A stretch of 64,000 nt of DNA from Mucilaginibacter boryungensis (GTDB lineage Bacteria > Bacteroidota > Bacteroidia > Sphingobacteriales > Sphingobacteriaceae), in the NCBI RefSeq assembly GCF_015221995.1, contig NZ_JADFFM010000002.1, forward strand, positions 1,674,001 through 1,738,000, written 5' to 3'. The first letter of the stretch is position 1. Each line of letters opens with the position of its first letter. The position numbers and the translations under genes are program-made. Below are positions 53,982 through 62,343 of this stretch, in pieces. The notes beneath the pieces are model-generated. The model did no database searches. It worked only from the letters and a program-made list of their open reading frames with translations, and was not told the DNA's origin.

Positions 53982-54494
53982 TTAAAGTTTGATCAGTTTT
54001 AATTGCCCCTGTACGCTGCCATTCCGCACGCGCACGTAATACGTGCCGCCTTTAAAATTGGTTACATTCAGGTCAACATTAATATTATTGTTCTTTGCGT
54101 ATAAAATCGTCTTGGTGTACAGTACATGCCCAACGGCGTCAACAATATCTACCTGGTAACTGCCATCCGGGATATTTTTAAAGTCCAGTTTGCTTACACC
54201 TGTATGAGTTGGATTGGGGAAAAGCACCAATTGCGATGAGATATTATTGGGTGCGGTAAGGGTTATATCAAAGTCGGGCTGTATAAAGCCAGTCAGCAAT
54301 GCCTGGCCCGCAGCCTGGTTCACCAAAAAATTAGCTGTGGGTTCGCCTATATTATAAGCCAGGATAATATTGCCTGCGGTTGCCGTCCCACCGCCCGAGC
54401 TTACAACCGTGCGGTTTAACGTTTGCCCGAAGGCAAAGTTACAGCAAAATATTGCCAGCAATAATAACAACAGGTTTGATAAGGCTTTACTCAT
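53982..54494 (-). CDS. Small protein with T9SS C-terminal sorting domain
   Basis: A 170-residue exported protein with a signal peptide (ending CCNFAFGQ). It has a short variable region (TVVSSGGGTATAGNIILAYNIGEPTANF) and a C-terminal Por-secretion sorting domain. The domain shows LVLFPNPTHTG, GSYQVDIVDAVGHVLYTKTI, and GGTYYVRVRNGSVQGQLKLIKL, ending in a basic strand. The sorting domain is most of the protein, so it is likely surface-attached by T9SS. It is the first gene of the pair with the collagen-like protein. Confidence 0.88.
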   Translation of the reverse strand: MSKALSNLLLLLLAIFCCNFAFGQTLNRTVVSSGGGTATAGNIILAYNIGEPTANFLVNQAAGQALLTGFIQPDFDITLTAPNNISSQLVLFPNPTHTGVSKLDFKNIPDGSYQVDIVDAVGHVLYTKTILYAKNNNINVDLNVTNFKGGTYYVRVRNGSVQGQLKLIKL

Positions 54495-54822
54495 ATTTTT
54501 GAAGTTGAAATATAAAAAATAATATTTATTTCAAATAAAAAAAATGAAAAATATCTATTGTCATATTAGTTATTCATATTTCGCATAGGTGTATTATTTA
54601 ACCTTTATGCCATTTACTTACCTAATTGCATACCTGTTTTAATTAAAACGAAACCCAAACGAAGACAAAAAACACTTTCAAATTTTCGATAATTAAAAAA
54701 AAGCGATGTTGGCCGCTAAATGTCGGGACGAATCCAAAATAACCGGGGCAGATAAGTGCGGTAATAACAGTTTTTTTAACCTGATAAAAATTAATATATT
54801 AAGCCACTTAATCTTATTCAAA
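54495..54822. other. AT-rich intergenic region
   Basis: No gene is supported. The region is strongly AT-rich and must hold the divergent promoters. A TTTATTTG sequence on the minus strand (one mismatch from TAnnTTTG) lies about 60 bases before the T9SS protein gene. Confidence 0.4.
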
Positions 54823-57168
54823 GTGAAAAAACGGCACTTCTGGCTTGGTATATTACTGATGATAATATTGTGTACCGGCACCTATTCTAACCATTTCCAT
54901 AACGAGTTTCATTTTGATGATGCTCATACTGTTCAAAACAATATTTATATCCGTAATATTCACAATATCCCTTTATTTTTTAAGGATGGCAGCACCATCA
55001 GTTCGTATCCGCCAAACCAGGCTTACCGGCCGGTTGTAGTTACCTCACTGGCGTTTGATTACTGGCTGGGTCATGGTTATAACTTGTTTTATTTTCACCT
55101 TACCACCTTTATATTATTTTTACTTCAAGGGTTGTTGATGGTTTGGTTTTTTATCAGGGTGTTTAGTATTTCGCTGCCCGATAGTACGCGCAATACTTAC
55201 ATAGCCCTTATTTCAGTTACCTGGTATTTACTACATCCGGCTGTAGCCGAGACGGTTAATTACGTTATTGCCCGGGCCGATCTGCAATCGACCCTGGGAG
55301 TGGTAGGCGGATTTGTTTTGTACCAATACTCGGCACGGTCGCGCAAGTATTATTTGTATTTGTTACCCGTTATTATAGGTGCCTTAGCCAAACCTCCCGC
55401 AATTATGTTTGCGCCGTTATTGTTTGTTTATATCTTATTTTTTGAAACAGAGTTGAGCTTATACGACGCTTTTAAAAAAGAACGATTTAAGCAAGTTTTT
55501 GCCGTCATCAAAAAAACACTGCCGGCGTTTATTTGCTGTTTAATAATGTACTGGCTGCAAGCTAAACTAACACCTAAAAACTGGGAGCCGGGTGGCTCAT
55601 CGCCTTTGCAGTATTTGATTACCCAGCCTTTTGTTATTTTGCATTATTTCCAGATGTTTTTTGTGCCTAATGCTTTAAGTGCGGATACAGATTGGCATTT
55701 ACTGCCTGATATTTTAAATTGGCGTTTTTTTACGGGCATGCTTTTTATTTTGGTGATGATAATGATAGCGTTTGTTACCTCTCAAAAAAAACAGCTGCGC
55801 CCTATAAGCTTTGGTATTATTTGGTTTTTTATCACCTTGATCCCTACATCAAGTATTATCCCTTTGGGCGAAGTATTAAATGACCACCGCATGTTTTTCC
55901 CTTTTGTAGGGTTATGTATTAGTTTAGGCTGGTCAATTAGTTTATTGGCTAAAAAAGTAACGCCATGGTTTTCCAAAAATGTACCGGGATATAAAGCTGC
56001 ATTCATTTTTGTTTTATGTTTCGCCTTAGCATCCTATGCCTATGCTACATACCAGCGCAATAAAGTATGGCATACCGATGAGGGTTTGTGGTACGACGTT
56101 ACCATTAAAAGCCCCGATAATGGCCGCGGGATGATGAACTATGCCCTCACAAAAATGGCCCAGGGCGATTATGCAACAGCTGCAATTTATTATAATAAGG
56201 CGTTAAAGTTGTTACCATACTATCCAAGTCTGTATATCAACATAGCCATATTAAAAGCTGCTACAGGCCACGATGCTGAAGCGGAAGAAAACTTCAAAAA
56301 AAGCCTTTATTATGGCGGTACCTCTCCTGATCCCTATTTATATTATGGCAGGTATTTAAATCAGAAAGGCCGTTATACCGATGCGGCGGCGAATTTGCAA
56401 AAGGCAATAGCCATAGCCCCCGCTAATTTATACGCGCGTATTATATTGATGGATGTTTACCAAAACCTGGGCAACTGGAACGATCTTAAAAGTTTGGCAA
56501 CTACTACCCTTCAAATGTCGCCGGATAATATCGAAGCCAAAAACTATCTGAATGCGGCTATTGAACGTAAAAACAAACTCGACCTGACAGCTGATCTTGT
56601 AAAACAGGCCCCCTCTGCTGAAAAATACCTTGATCTGAGTTTACAATATTATAATGCAGGGCAGTTTGAAAAATGCATTGAAGCCTGTAAGGAAGCTATC
56701 AAACTAAAACGCGATTTTCCGGAAGCGTATAATAATATGGGCTCGGCCTATAACATGTTAGGGCAATATACCCAAGCTATAAACGCGCTTAACCACGCAT
56801 TAGCTTTAAAACCCAATTTTCAATTAGCGGCCAATAATTTGGCGCAGGCAAAGGCTCGTATAACAGATACTCCCGTACAACCGGAAAATAAACAGGCGCA
56901 AACCAAAACCGCGCAGGATTATATAAACTCAAGCCTTGCTTATTTTAACAGCGGAAATTACCAAAAATGTATTGAGGAGAGTTACAAAGCATTGGCTATA
57001 AAACCCGATTATGACCTTGCTTACAATAACATTTGCGCAGCCTATAATAAATTGGGGCAGTGGGATAAAGCCATTGCAGCCGGAAAAAAAGGCCTTGCCT
57101 TAAATCCCAATAACCAACTGATGAAAAATAACCTGCAAGAGGCAAATTCCCATAAAAACGATAAATAA
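54823..57168 (+). CDS. TMTC-like membrane protein with C-terminal TPR repeats
   Basis: A membrane protein of about 780 residues. The N-terminal half has roughly 10-12 transmembrane segments with YSNHFHNEFHFDDAHTVQNN and NQAYRPVVVTSLAFDYWLG in the first loop. This resembles the DUF1736/TMTC family of lipid-linked-sugar-dependent (O-mannosyl) transferases, whose conserved FDD loop is essential. The C-terminal part (from about 430) has tandem tetratricopeptide repeats. The start is uncertain: GTG 54823 (VKKRHFWLGILL) is preferred because the upstream ATG extension at 54706 looks non-coding. Confidence 0.8.
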   Translation: MKKRHFWLGILLMIILCTGTYSNHFHNEFHFDDAHTVQNNIYIRNIHNIPLFFKDGSTISSYPPNQAYRPVVVTSLAFDYWLGHGYNLFYFHLTTFILFLLQGLLMVWFFIRVFSISLPDSTRNTYIALISVTWYLLHPAVAETVNYVIARADLQSTLGVVGGFVLYQYSARSRKYYLYLLPVIIGALAKPPAIMFAPLLFVYILFFETELSLYDAFKKERFKQVFAVIKKTLPAFICCLIMYWLQAKLTPKNWEPGGSSPLQYLITQPFVILHYFQMFFVPNALSADTDWHLLPDILNWRFFTGMLFILVMIMIAFVTSQKKQLRPISFGIIWFFITLIPTSSIIPLGEVLNDHRMFFPFVGLCISLGWSISLLAKKVTPWFSKNVPGYKAAFIFVLCFALASYAYATYQRNKVWHTDEGLWYDVTIKSPDNGRGMMNYALTKMAQGDYATAAIYYNKALKLLPYYPSLYINIAILKAATGHDAEAEENFKKSLYYGGTSPDPYLYYGRYLNQKGRYTDAAANLQKAIAIAPANLYARIILMDVYQNLGNWNDLKSLATTTLQMSPDNIEAKNYLNAAIERKNKLDLTADLVKQAPSAEKYLDLSLQYYNAGQFEKCIEACKEAIKLKRDFPEAYNNMGSAYNMLGQYTQAINALNHALALKPNFQLAANNLAQAKARITDTPVQPENKQAQTKTAQDYINSSLAYFNSGNYQKCIEESYKALAIKPDYDLAYNNICAAYNKLGQWDKAIAAGKKGLALNPNNQLMKNNLQEANSHKNDK

Positions 57169-57310
57169 AACAACAGGTTCCCGCGTCTGGATTAGAATAG
57201 TTCTTTTGATTTTCACGGCACCATCATAGCGAGATATTGTTCATGGCGATACAAGCGGCGACGAACTGATGTTTAAATTTGTAACGGAGGCCCTTATGGC
57301 TATGAATTGC

Positions 57311-57670
57311 TTAATCTTTAACGGCCTTCTCCTTTATCGCTTTTAGCTCCTGTTTTAACAGGGCCAGTTCCTGGGCAATTTGTTTATTATGTTTATGTAG
57401 TTTTGAGGCAACCACACTTAGGTGCAGTAAATAAATAAGGATAATAAAAATACAAGCTGTAAATACCAGATTGGGTGGTTCAAAAACGCCAAATAGTTTC
57501 GACATTACATTAAGCCCGTTTCGCCAAAAAGAAAAAATCACCAACACCAGGGTGCATACACACCATACAATAGCATACTCTTCGCGCAACCTTCCCTTAA
57601 TTATTAAACGGGAAATATAAAACAAGAATAAAAGGCTTGTAATAATAGTAATGATCTGTATCCTGGCCAT
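57311..57670 (-). CDS. DUF2304 family membrane protein
   Basis: A 119-residue protein with an N-terminal membrane helix (MARIQIITIITSLLFLFYIS), two more helices (WCVCTLVLVIFSFW, LVFTACIFIILIYLLHLSV) and a coiled-coil-like tail (SKLHKHNKQIAQELALLKQEL). DUF2304 proteins are nearly always encoded beside a family 2 glycosyltransferase, as here (4-base gap), and probably help it at the membrane. Confidence 0.85.
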   Translation of the reverse strand: MARIQIITIITSLLFLFYISRLIIKGRLREEYAIVWCVCTLVLVIFSFWRNGLNVMSKLFGVFEPPNLVFTACIFIILIYLLHLSVVASKLHKHNKQIAQELALLKQELKAIKEKAVKD

Positions 57671-57674
57671 ATAA

Positions 57675-58385
57675 TTATATTTTACGTATCGCTGAAAAAA
57701 ACATTGCTATTGTTACCTTAATGCAATAATACAGGGAAGCAAAGTTACCGATAGATGATTCCCCACCATTGCGGCGCGCCATCATAACGGGCGTTTCTTT
57801 AACCATAAATCCCGCCCGCGAAAAGAAAACCAGCGATTCGGGCTCGGGGTATTCATCGGGATAATATAGTGACGCCAGTTGGATAGCCTTTTTATCAAAT
57901 AATCGGAACCCGGATGTACTGTCATAAATATTGCGACGGGTAAATACTTTATTTAGAAAGTAAAAATAGCTGATACCTAACCGGCGGGTAAAAGATGATT
58001 GAAACCCTTCCTTAGTAATAAACCTTGACCCAATCACTACGTTAGCACCCGATGATTCATAACAGCTTAGCAGTTTAAAAAGTTCGGCGGGGGGGTGTTG
58101 TCCATCGCCATCCATTTGCACGGCAAGATCAAAATTGTTTTTCATGGCGTATAGTAATCCACTTTGCACTGCGCCGCCTATACCAAGGTTAATTGGCAAA
58201 TCCAATATCGTTGCATCATAATCGCCTGCAATCTTGCTGGTATTGTCTTTCGACCGATCATTTACTACCACGACCTCTACATGATATTGAACAGGGAATT
58301 GCATACCCTTAAGTTCAGATAACAAATGGGGTAACGAGGCCTCCTCGTTATAACAAGGAAGTATGATCAATAATTTACAGTGCAT
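57675..58385 (-). CDS. Family 2 glycosyltransferase (DPM1-like)
   Basis: A 236-residue glycosyltransferase with the GT-A fold: LLIILPCYNEEASLPHLL, nucleotide-binding VVVNDRSKDNTS, DGDGQHPP as the metal motif and SRFITKEGF. It resembles dolichol/polyprenyl-phosphate mannose synthases, which make lipid-linked sugar donors. That fits the TMTC-like transferase upstream, which uses such donors. It is coupled to the DUF2304 gene. Confidence 0.9.
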   Translation of the reverse strand: MHCKLLIILPCYNEEASLPHLLSELKGMQFPVQYHVEVVVVNDRSKDNTSKIAGDYDATILDLPINLGIGGAVQSGLLYAMKNNFDLAVQMDGDGQHPPAELFKLLSCYESSGANVVIGSRFITKEGFQSSFTRRLGISYFYFLNKVFTRRNIYDSTSGFRLFDKKAIQLASLYYPDEYPEPESLVFFSRAGFMVKETPVMMARRNGGESSIGNFASLYYCIKVTIAMFFSAIRKI

Positions 58386-58762
58386 TTATGATAAAGCATT
58401 ATTAGGGATATTTTCCTGTAGTAAAGTTAAATAAAATCAACTAATGCTAATTTAATAATTGGATGTGCTGTGCAGTATGTCTCGATTGACGGAGCGGCCG
58501 TATTATTTTTCTAAAATAGCTCTTAATCAGCAAACAAGTTCGACATTTGGCGCGTTCCTTCTACCTCATCAAGTTTAAAAGAGCCTTGGGTCGAAAGATC
58601 GATACAAGGGATTGTAGTTATCATGGTTTTTTATACTGTCACGCCGGGTTTATGAAAACGCGGAGGTGCAATTTCTTTGAAAAGCAATGTCAGTGTTTTA
58701 TTTTTTTACATACCGGGTTTAATTATATTGCAAATTATATTATAACCTTTTAACTTATTGTT
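58386..58762. other. Intergenic region containing repeat copy C
   Basis: No gene is supported. The only recognisable element is the tRNA-trailer-like repeat at 58540-58603; the rest is AT-rich and leads to the sulfatase start. Confidence 0.5.
58540..58603 (+). repeat. tRNA-fMet 3'-end/trailer-like repeat (copy C)
   Basis: The first part (GTTCGAC.TTTGGCGCGTTCC) matches copy B; the second (TACCTCATCAAG through AAAGATCGA) matches the true trailer of tRNA-fMet in about 39 of 41 positions. The 3' half of the terminator stem is lost. It marks the left side of the sulfatase-GH43 pair. Confidence 0.65.
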
Positions 58763-60181
58763 ATGAAGTATACTGCGGGTGTTTTGTTATGCTTAATTAC
58801 CTGTTTCAGCTGTACGCTGTTTGCACAGCGAGCAAAAAGGAAACCGAATATTATTTTCATCCTGGCCGATGATTTAGGATGGGGTGAATTAAATGCTTAT
58901 GGTAACACTTTTAACGAAACGCCCCATTTAACCGAACTGGCCAAACAAGGAATGTTATTTACCCAGGCTTACGCGGCAGCGCCTATCTGTTCGCCAACAC
59001 GCGTAAGTTTAATGACGGGGCAATATCCGGCGCGTGTACATATTACCGATTTTTTGCCCGAGAAAACCACCAGGTTCCTTGATCCCGCTAAGTATGTTAC
59101 TGTAAACAGGGCTTTGGCAACGGCAGGCTATCATAGCGGAATAATTGGGAAATGGCATTTGGATACGGATTTTAAAAACCACCCGGGCGGACCAAAAGAA
59201 CATGGTTTTGATGAGGTAATAGCATCAGAAACACAATATATTGCCGATGGTGATTATTTTTATCCATATGATAAAATAAGTACGATAACTTCAGGGGCGC
59301 CTGGTGAATACCTTACCGACAGGCAAGGCCAGGAGGCTAAAAATTTTATAGAACGGAATAAACAGCAGCCATTTTTTCTGTACCTGGCGTTTTATAGCGT
59401 GCATACCAAACTTGATGCGCCCGGGGCGTTGGTAGATAAGTACAAGAAAAAATTTGATAATAAATATGGCGACGGCATGGCGTTAAAAGTTTTTGGCGGC
59501 CCGGATTCGCGGCACGAAGCGCCGCATACAGATAACCCATACCTTGCGGCTATGATAGAGCGTATTGATGATAACGTAGGCCTGGTGATGAAAACGCTGA
59601 AAGAAAATGGCCTGGACGATAATACTATCCTGATCTTCTATTCAGATAACGGATCGCCGGCTAAACTGGGTAATAACGGGGGGCTGCGTATGGGTAAAGG
59701 CTGGTTATATGAGGGTGGTACCCGCGAGGATTTTATAATACGCTGGCCGGGTAAAATTAAACCCAATACCAAATCAGACCTGCCGGTTTGGACCATAGAT
59801 ATGTATCCGACATTTTTAGAAGCCGCGGGGATTACAAAACCCGCAGCAACACTATTAGACGGAGTTAGTTTGATACCTTATCTTACTAAAGGCATAAAAC
59901 CGGATAGAGATACTTTTTACTGGCATTATCCATCGGAAACGGGTGACTGGAAACCGCGAATGGCGAGCGCGGTAAGAAAAGGTGATTATAAACTGCTCAA
60001 TTTTTATATTGATAAACGTTTTGAATTATACAACCTTAAAGATGATCCCGATGAAAACCATAACCTGGTTAATACCATGCCCGATAAAGTTGAAGAACTG
60101 AAAAAACTGCTTTTTAGCTGGCGAAAGGATGTAAATGCAGAAGAACCGAATTTATCGGCCACTAAAACCAAGAACGAATAA
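58763..60181 (+). CDS. Secreted sulfatase (type I, formylglycine)
   Basis: Hydrolyses sulfate esters from sulfated glycans in the periplasm. The 472-residue protein has a signal peptide (ending FSCTLFAQ; the Cys suggests a possible lipoprotein), metal-binding FILADDLGWGELNAYG and the formylglycine motif CSPTR within APICSPTRVSLMTG. It also has IIGKWHLD and the C-terminal FYSDNGSP. CSPTR requires maturation by an FGE or anSME enzyme encoded elsewhere. It overlaps or abuts the GH43 gene and is probably co-transcribed with it. Confidence 0.93.
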   Translation: MKYTAGVLLCLITCFSCTLFAQRAKRKPNIIFILADDLGWGELNAYGNTFNETPHLTELAKQGMLFTQAYAAAPICSPTRVSLMTGQYPARVHITDFLPEKTTRFLDPAKYVTVNRALATAGYHSGIIGKWHLDTDFKNHPGGPKEHGFDEVIASETQYIADGDYFYPYDKISTITSGAPGEYLTDRQGQEAKNFIERNKQQPFFLYLAFYSVHTKLDAPGALVDKYKKKFDNKYGDGMALKVFGGPDSRHEAPHTDNPYLAAMIERIDDNVGLVMKTLKENGLDDNTILIFYSDNGSPAKLGNNGGLRMGKGWLYEGGTREDFIIRWPGKIKPNTKSDLPVWTIDMYPTFLEAAGITKPAATLLDGVSLIPYLTKGIKPDRDTFYWHYPSETGDWKPRMASAVRKGDYKLLNFYIDKRFELYNLKDDPDENHNLVNTMPDKVEELKKLLFSWRKDVNAEEPNLSATKTKNE

Positions 60182-60185
60182 GTGC

Positions 60186-61247
60186 ATGTTTAATATGATG
60201 AAAGGTGCATTTGTGCTGTTGTCACTATTCCTAAACTTAAAAGTACGCGCTACCAAACCTTATAATAACCTTACTGATACTACCAGGACATTTAATAATA
60301 TAATTGGCGATGGGGCCGACCCTTGGGTAATTAAGGATAACGGCTATTATTACATGTGCCTGCAAAAACGCGGCGGGGTAAGCATTAGTAAATCAAAATA
60401 CCTGTCGCGGCCAGGTGAGTTTAAACAAGTATGGCACCAGCCTAAAACCGGCTGGAATAAGGCCTGTCTGTGGGCGCCGGAAGTGCACCATATTGGCAGC
60501 AAATGGTATATTTATTATGCCGCCGGTGAGTCGGGCCCGCCATTTATACATCAGCGCAGCGGTGTGCTGGAATCGGTAACCGATGACCCGCAAGGTGCTT
60601 ATACAGACAAAGGCATGCTGAAGACGGGCGATGACCATACCGACCCGACCGGTACTTTTTGGGCTATCGATTTAACGGTGGGGTTTATTAATAACCAACT
60701 GTACGCTGTTTGGTCGGGCTGGGAGCATAATCCAACTACTGATAAAACACCGCAATGCCTGTACATAGCCAAAATGAGTAACCCCTGGACGATCAGTTCA
60801 GACAGGGTGAAAATATCATCGCCTGAACAAACCTGGGAAACAGGCGGCCCCCTGAACTTGAATGAGGGGCCTGAATTTCTAAAGCACGATGAAAATATCT
60901 TCATCATTTATTCTACCCGTGAATCATGGTTACCATCATATCGCTTAGGTCAGTTAAAATTGGCCGATCCTACCAGGACACCGCTTAACGCGGGCAACTG
61001 GATAAAATCGGGCCCGGTATTTCGCGGTACACCCGATGTGTTTGGGGTGGGGCATGCCAGTTTTACTACATCGCCCGATGGTACAGAATGGTGGATCATG
61101 TATCATTCCAAAAAAGAAGCTAAAGGCAACTGGAACAGAAATATCCGGCTGCAGCAATTTAAATGGAAAAAAGATGGCAGTCCCGACTTTGGCAAACCGA
61201 TAGCAGGTGGGACGCAAATTAAACGGCCATCAGGCGAATTGCCTTAA
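60186..61247 (+). CDS. GH43-like glycoside hydrolase
   Basis: A secreted glycosidase of about 353 residues with a five-bladed propeller fold. It has the catalytic Asp in GDGADPWVIKDNGYYYM, a second acidic region WAPEVHHIGSKWYIYYAAG and NEGPEFLKHDENIFIIYSTRESW with the catalytic Glu. Family members cleave arabino-, xylo- or galactosides. ATG 60186 is preferred, as it starts a signal peptide (MFNMMKGAFVLLSLFLNLKVRA); the open frame reaches 60135 inside the sulfatase gene. It pairs with the sulfatase for degradation of a sulfated glycan. Confidence 0.85.
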   Translation: MFNMMKGAFVLLSLFLNLKVRATKPYNNLTDTTRTFNNIIGDGADPWVIKDNGYYYMCLQKRGGVSISKSKYLSRPGEFKQVWHQPKTGWNKACLWAPEVHHIGSKWYIYYAAGESGPPFIHQRSGVLESVTDDPQGAYTDKGMLKTGDDHTDPTGTFWAIDLTVGFINNQLYAVWSGWEHNPTTDKTPQCLYIAKMSNPWTISSDRVKISSPEQTWETGGPLNLNEGPEFLKHDENIFIIYSTRESWLPSYRLGQLKLADPTRTPLNAGNWIKSGPVFRGTPDVFGVGHASFTTSPDGTEWWIMYHSKKEAKGNWNRNIRLQQFKWKKDGSPDFGKPIAGGTQIKRPSGELP

Positions 61248-61611
61248 CACAGCGGGGCCGGCTTTTGCATCCATCAGCCGGCATGCCGGTTTCATTTTTT
61301 TAACTGCGGCAGGGTCTCTTCGATATGTGGGTCTTTGTCGCGTAGACAAAGCTTGTTCTAAAGTTAGACCTGAGGCCTGTTTGGTTTACCTCATCAGGCT
61401 TAAAAGAGCCTTTGGTCGAAAGATGAGAGGCTTTTTGCGTTTGGGATACGTTATTACGGCATACGCTATTTGTGTATAGCCCGCATAGGCGCTAACAAGG
61501 TGGGATTAGATGGTTTAAAACACCCACATATTGTCGCAATTGCACATCACGCAGGCTCCTCATCCTCTTTAAATTTGGATAATTATTAAACTAATAGAAA
61601 ATAGAAACAAA
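61248..61611. other. Intergenic region containing repeat copy D
   Basis: A hairpin CTTTGTC/GACAAAG (about 61332-61350) and the tRNA-trailer-like repeat at 61387-61436 are the only features. TAAATTTG at 61570-61577 is a perfect -7 element 35 bases before the next gene. The small 90-residue plus-strand frame (61207-61479) looks spurious. Confidence 0.5.
61387..61436 (+). repeat. tRNA-fMet trailer-like repeat (copy D)
   Basis: TACCTCATCARGYTTAAAAGAGCC and the following GGTCGAAAGAT match copies A and C with a few changes, and a partial terminator stem GAGAGGCTTTTT is retained. It marks the right side of the sulfatase-GH43 pair. Confidence 0.65.
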
Positions 61612-62181
61612 ATGAGAAAGATAAGGATCTTTGAACATATCTCGCTGGATGGCGTGATAGAACATGACGGCGACTACACCTATGGTGCGTGGACCACACC
61701 CTACAGAAGCCCTGCCGGGGCGACAATGCTTTTTGAGGCATACGGGCCGGGCTTTGACCTGTTGCTGGCCCGCAGCACCTATGATATATTTAGTGGCTTT
61801 TGGCCTACCGCCGGAGATTTTCCAATGGCCAACGCTATAAACGCTGCAACCAAATACATCGTTACCCATAGGCCTGATAGCCTGCAGTGGGGGCCGGTAA
61901 AAGGTTTGAGCGGTGACATTGTAGCGGGGATTCGCGACCTTAAGTCGACGGACGGTCCCGACCTGATCGTTGTAGGTAGTTCAACGCTAACATCCGTATT
62001 GCTTGACCAGGGTTTGGCCGATGAGGTTGTACTAATCACCTATCCGGTTTTGCTTGGCAAGGGTAAGCGCTTATTATCAGATAATATTGATGCCCGGGAG
62101 CTTGCTTTTGTTGACTCGAAGGCCACACCCACAGGTTTGCTCATTAACACTTATAAGCATCTGGGGTCATTGAAAAAATAA
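61612..62181 (+). CDS. Dihydrofolate reductase family protein (RibD C-terminal-like)
   Basis: A 189-residue NADPH-dependent reductase-like protein of the RibD-C/DHFR fold. It has IRIFEHISLDGVIEHDG at the N-terminus, LLLARSTYDIFSGFWP, DLIVVGSSTLTSVLLDQGLADEVVLITYPVLLGKGKRLL and a basic end. It is one of the many stand-alone relatives with unknown substrate, not the folate or riboflavin enzyme itself. It stands alone, with a strong terminator after it. Confidence 0.87.
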   Translation: MRKIRIFEHISLDGVIEHDGDYTYGAWTTPYRSPAGATMLFEAYGPGFDLLLARSTYDIFSGFWPTAGDFPMANAINAATKYIVTHRPDSLQWGPVKGLSGDIVAGIRDLKSTDGPDLIVVGSSTLTSVLLDQGLADEVVLITYPVLLGKGKRLLSDNIDARELAFVDSKATPTGLLINTYKHLGSLKK

Positions 62182-62228
62182 TCTTACCAAAAATTGGTAT
62201 AGGCAATTGCCAAAATTATTTTGGATAA

Positions 62229-62264
62229 AACAGGGGCTGCCTTATTTTTAAGACAGCCCCTGTT
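62229..62264. terminator. Bidirectional terminator between convergent genes
   Basis: AACAGGGGCTG (62229-62239) pairs with CAGCCCCTGTT (62254-62264), with A/T runs on both sides. It serves the DHFR-family gene and the large Ig-repeat gene on the other strand. Confidence 0.8.
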
Positions 62265-62343
62265 CTACCCCAATAAGCAATTGGCTATTTTTTTAAATCC
62301 CTTCAGGTTAACGTCGGCGCGGCGCACTGTTGGTAAGACCACA

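Noticed and set aside
54706..54822. ATG at 54706 as start of the TMTC-like gene
   Set aside because: The 39 extra residues are polar, lack family similarity and precede the first membrane helix awkwardly; GTG 54823 is a better start, though not certain.
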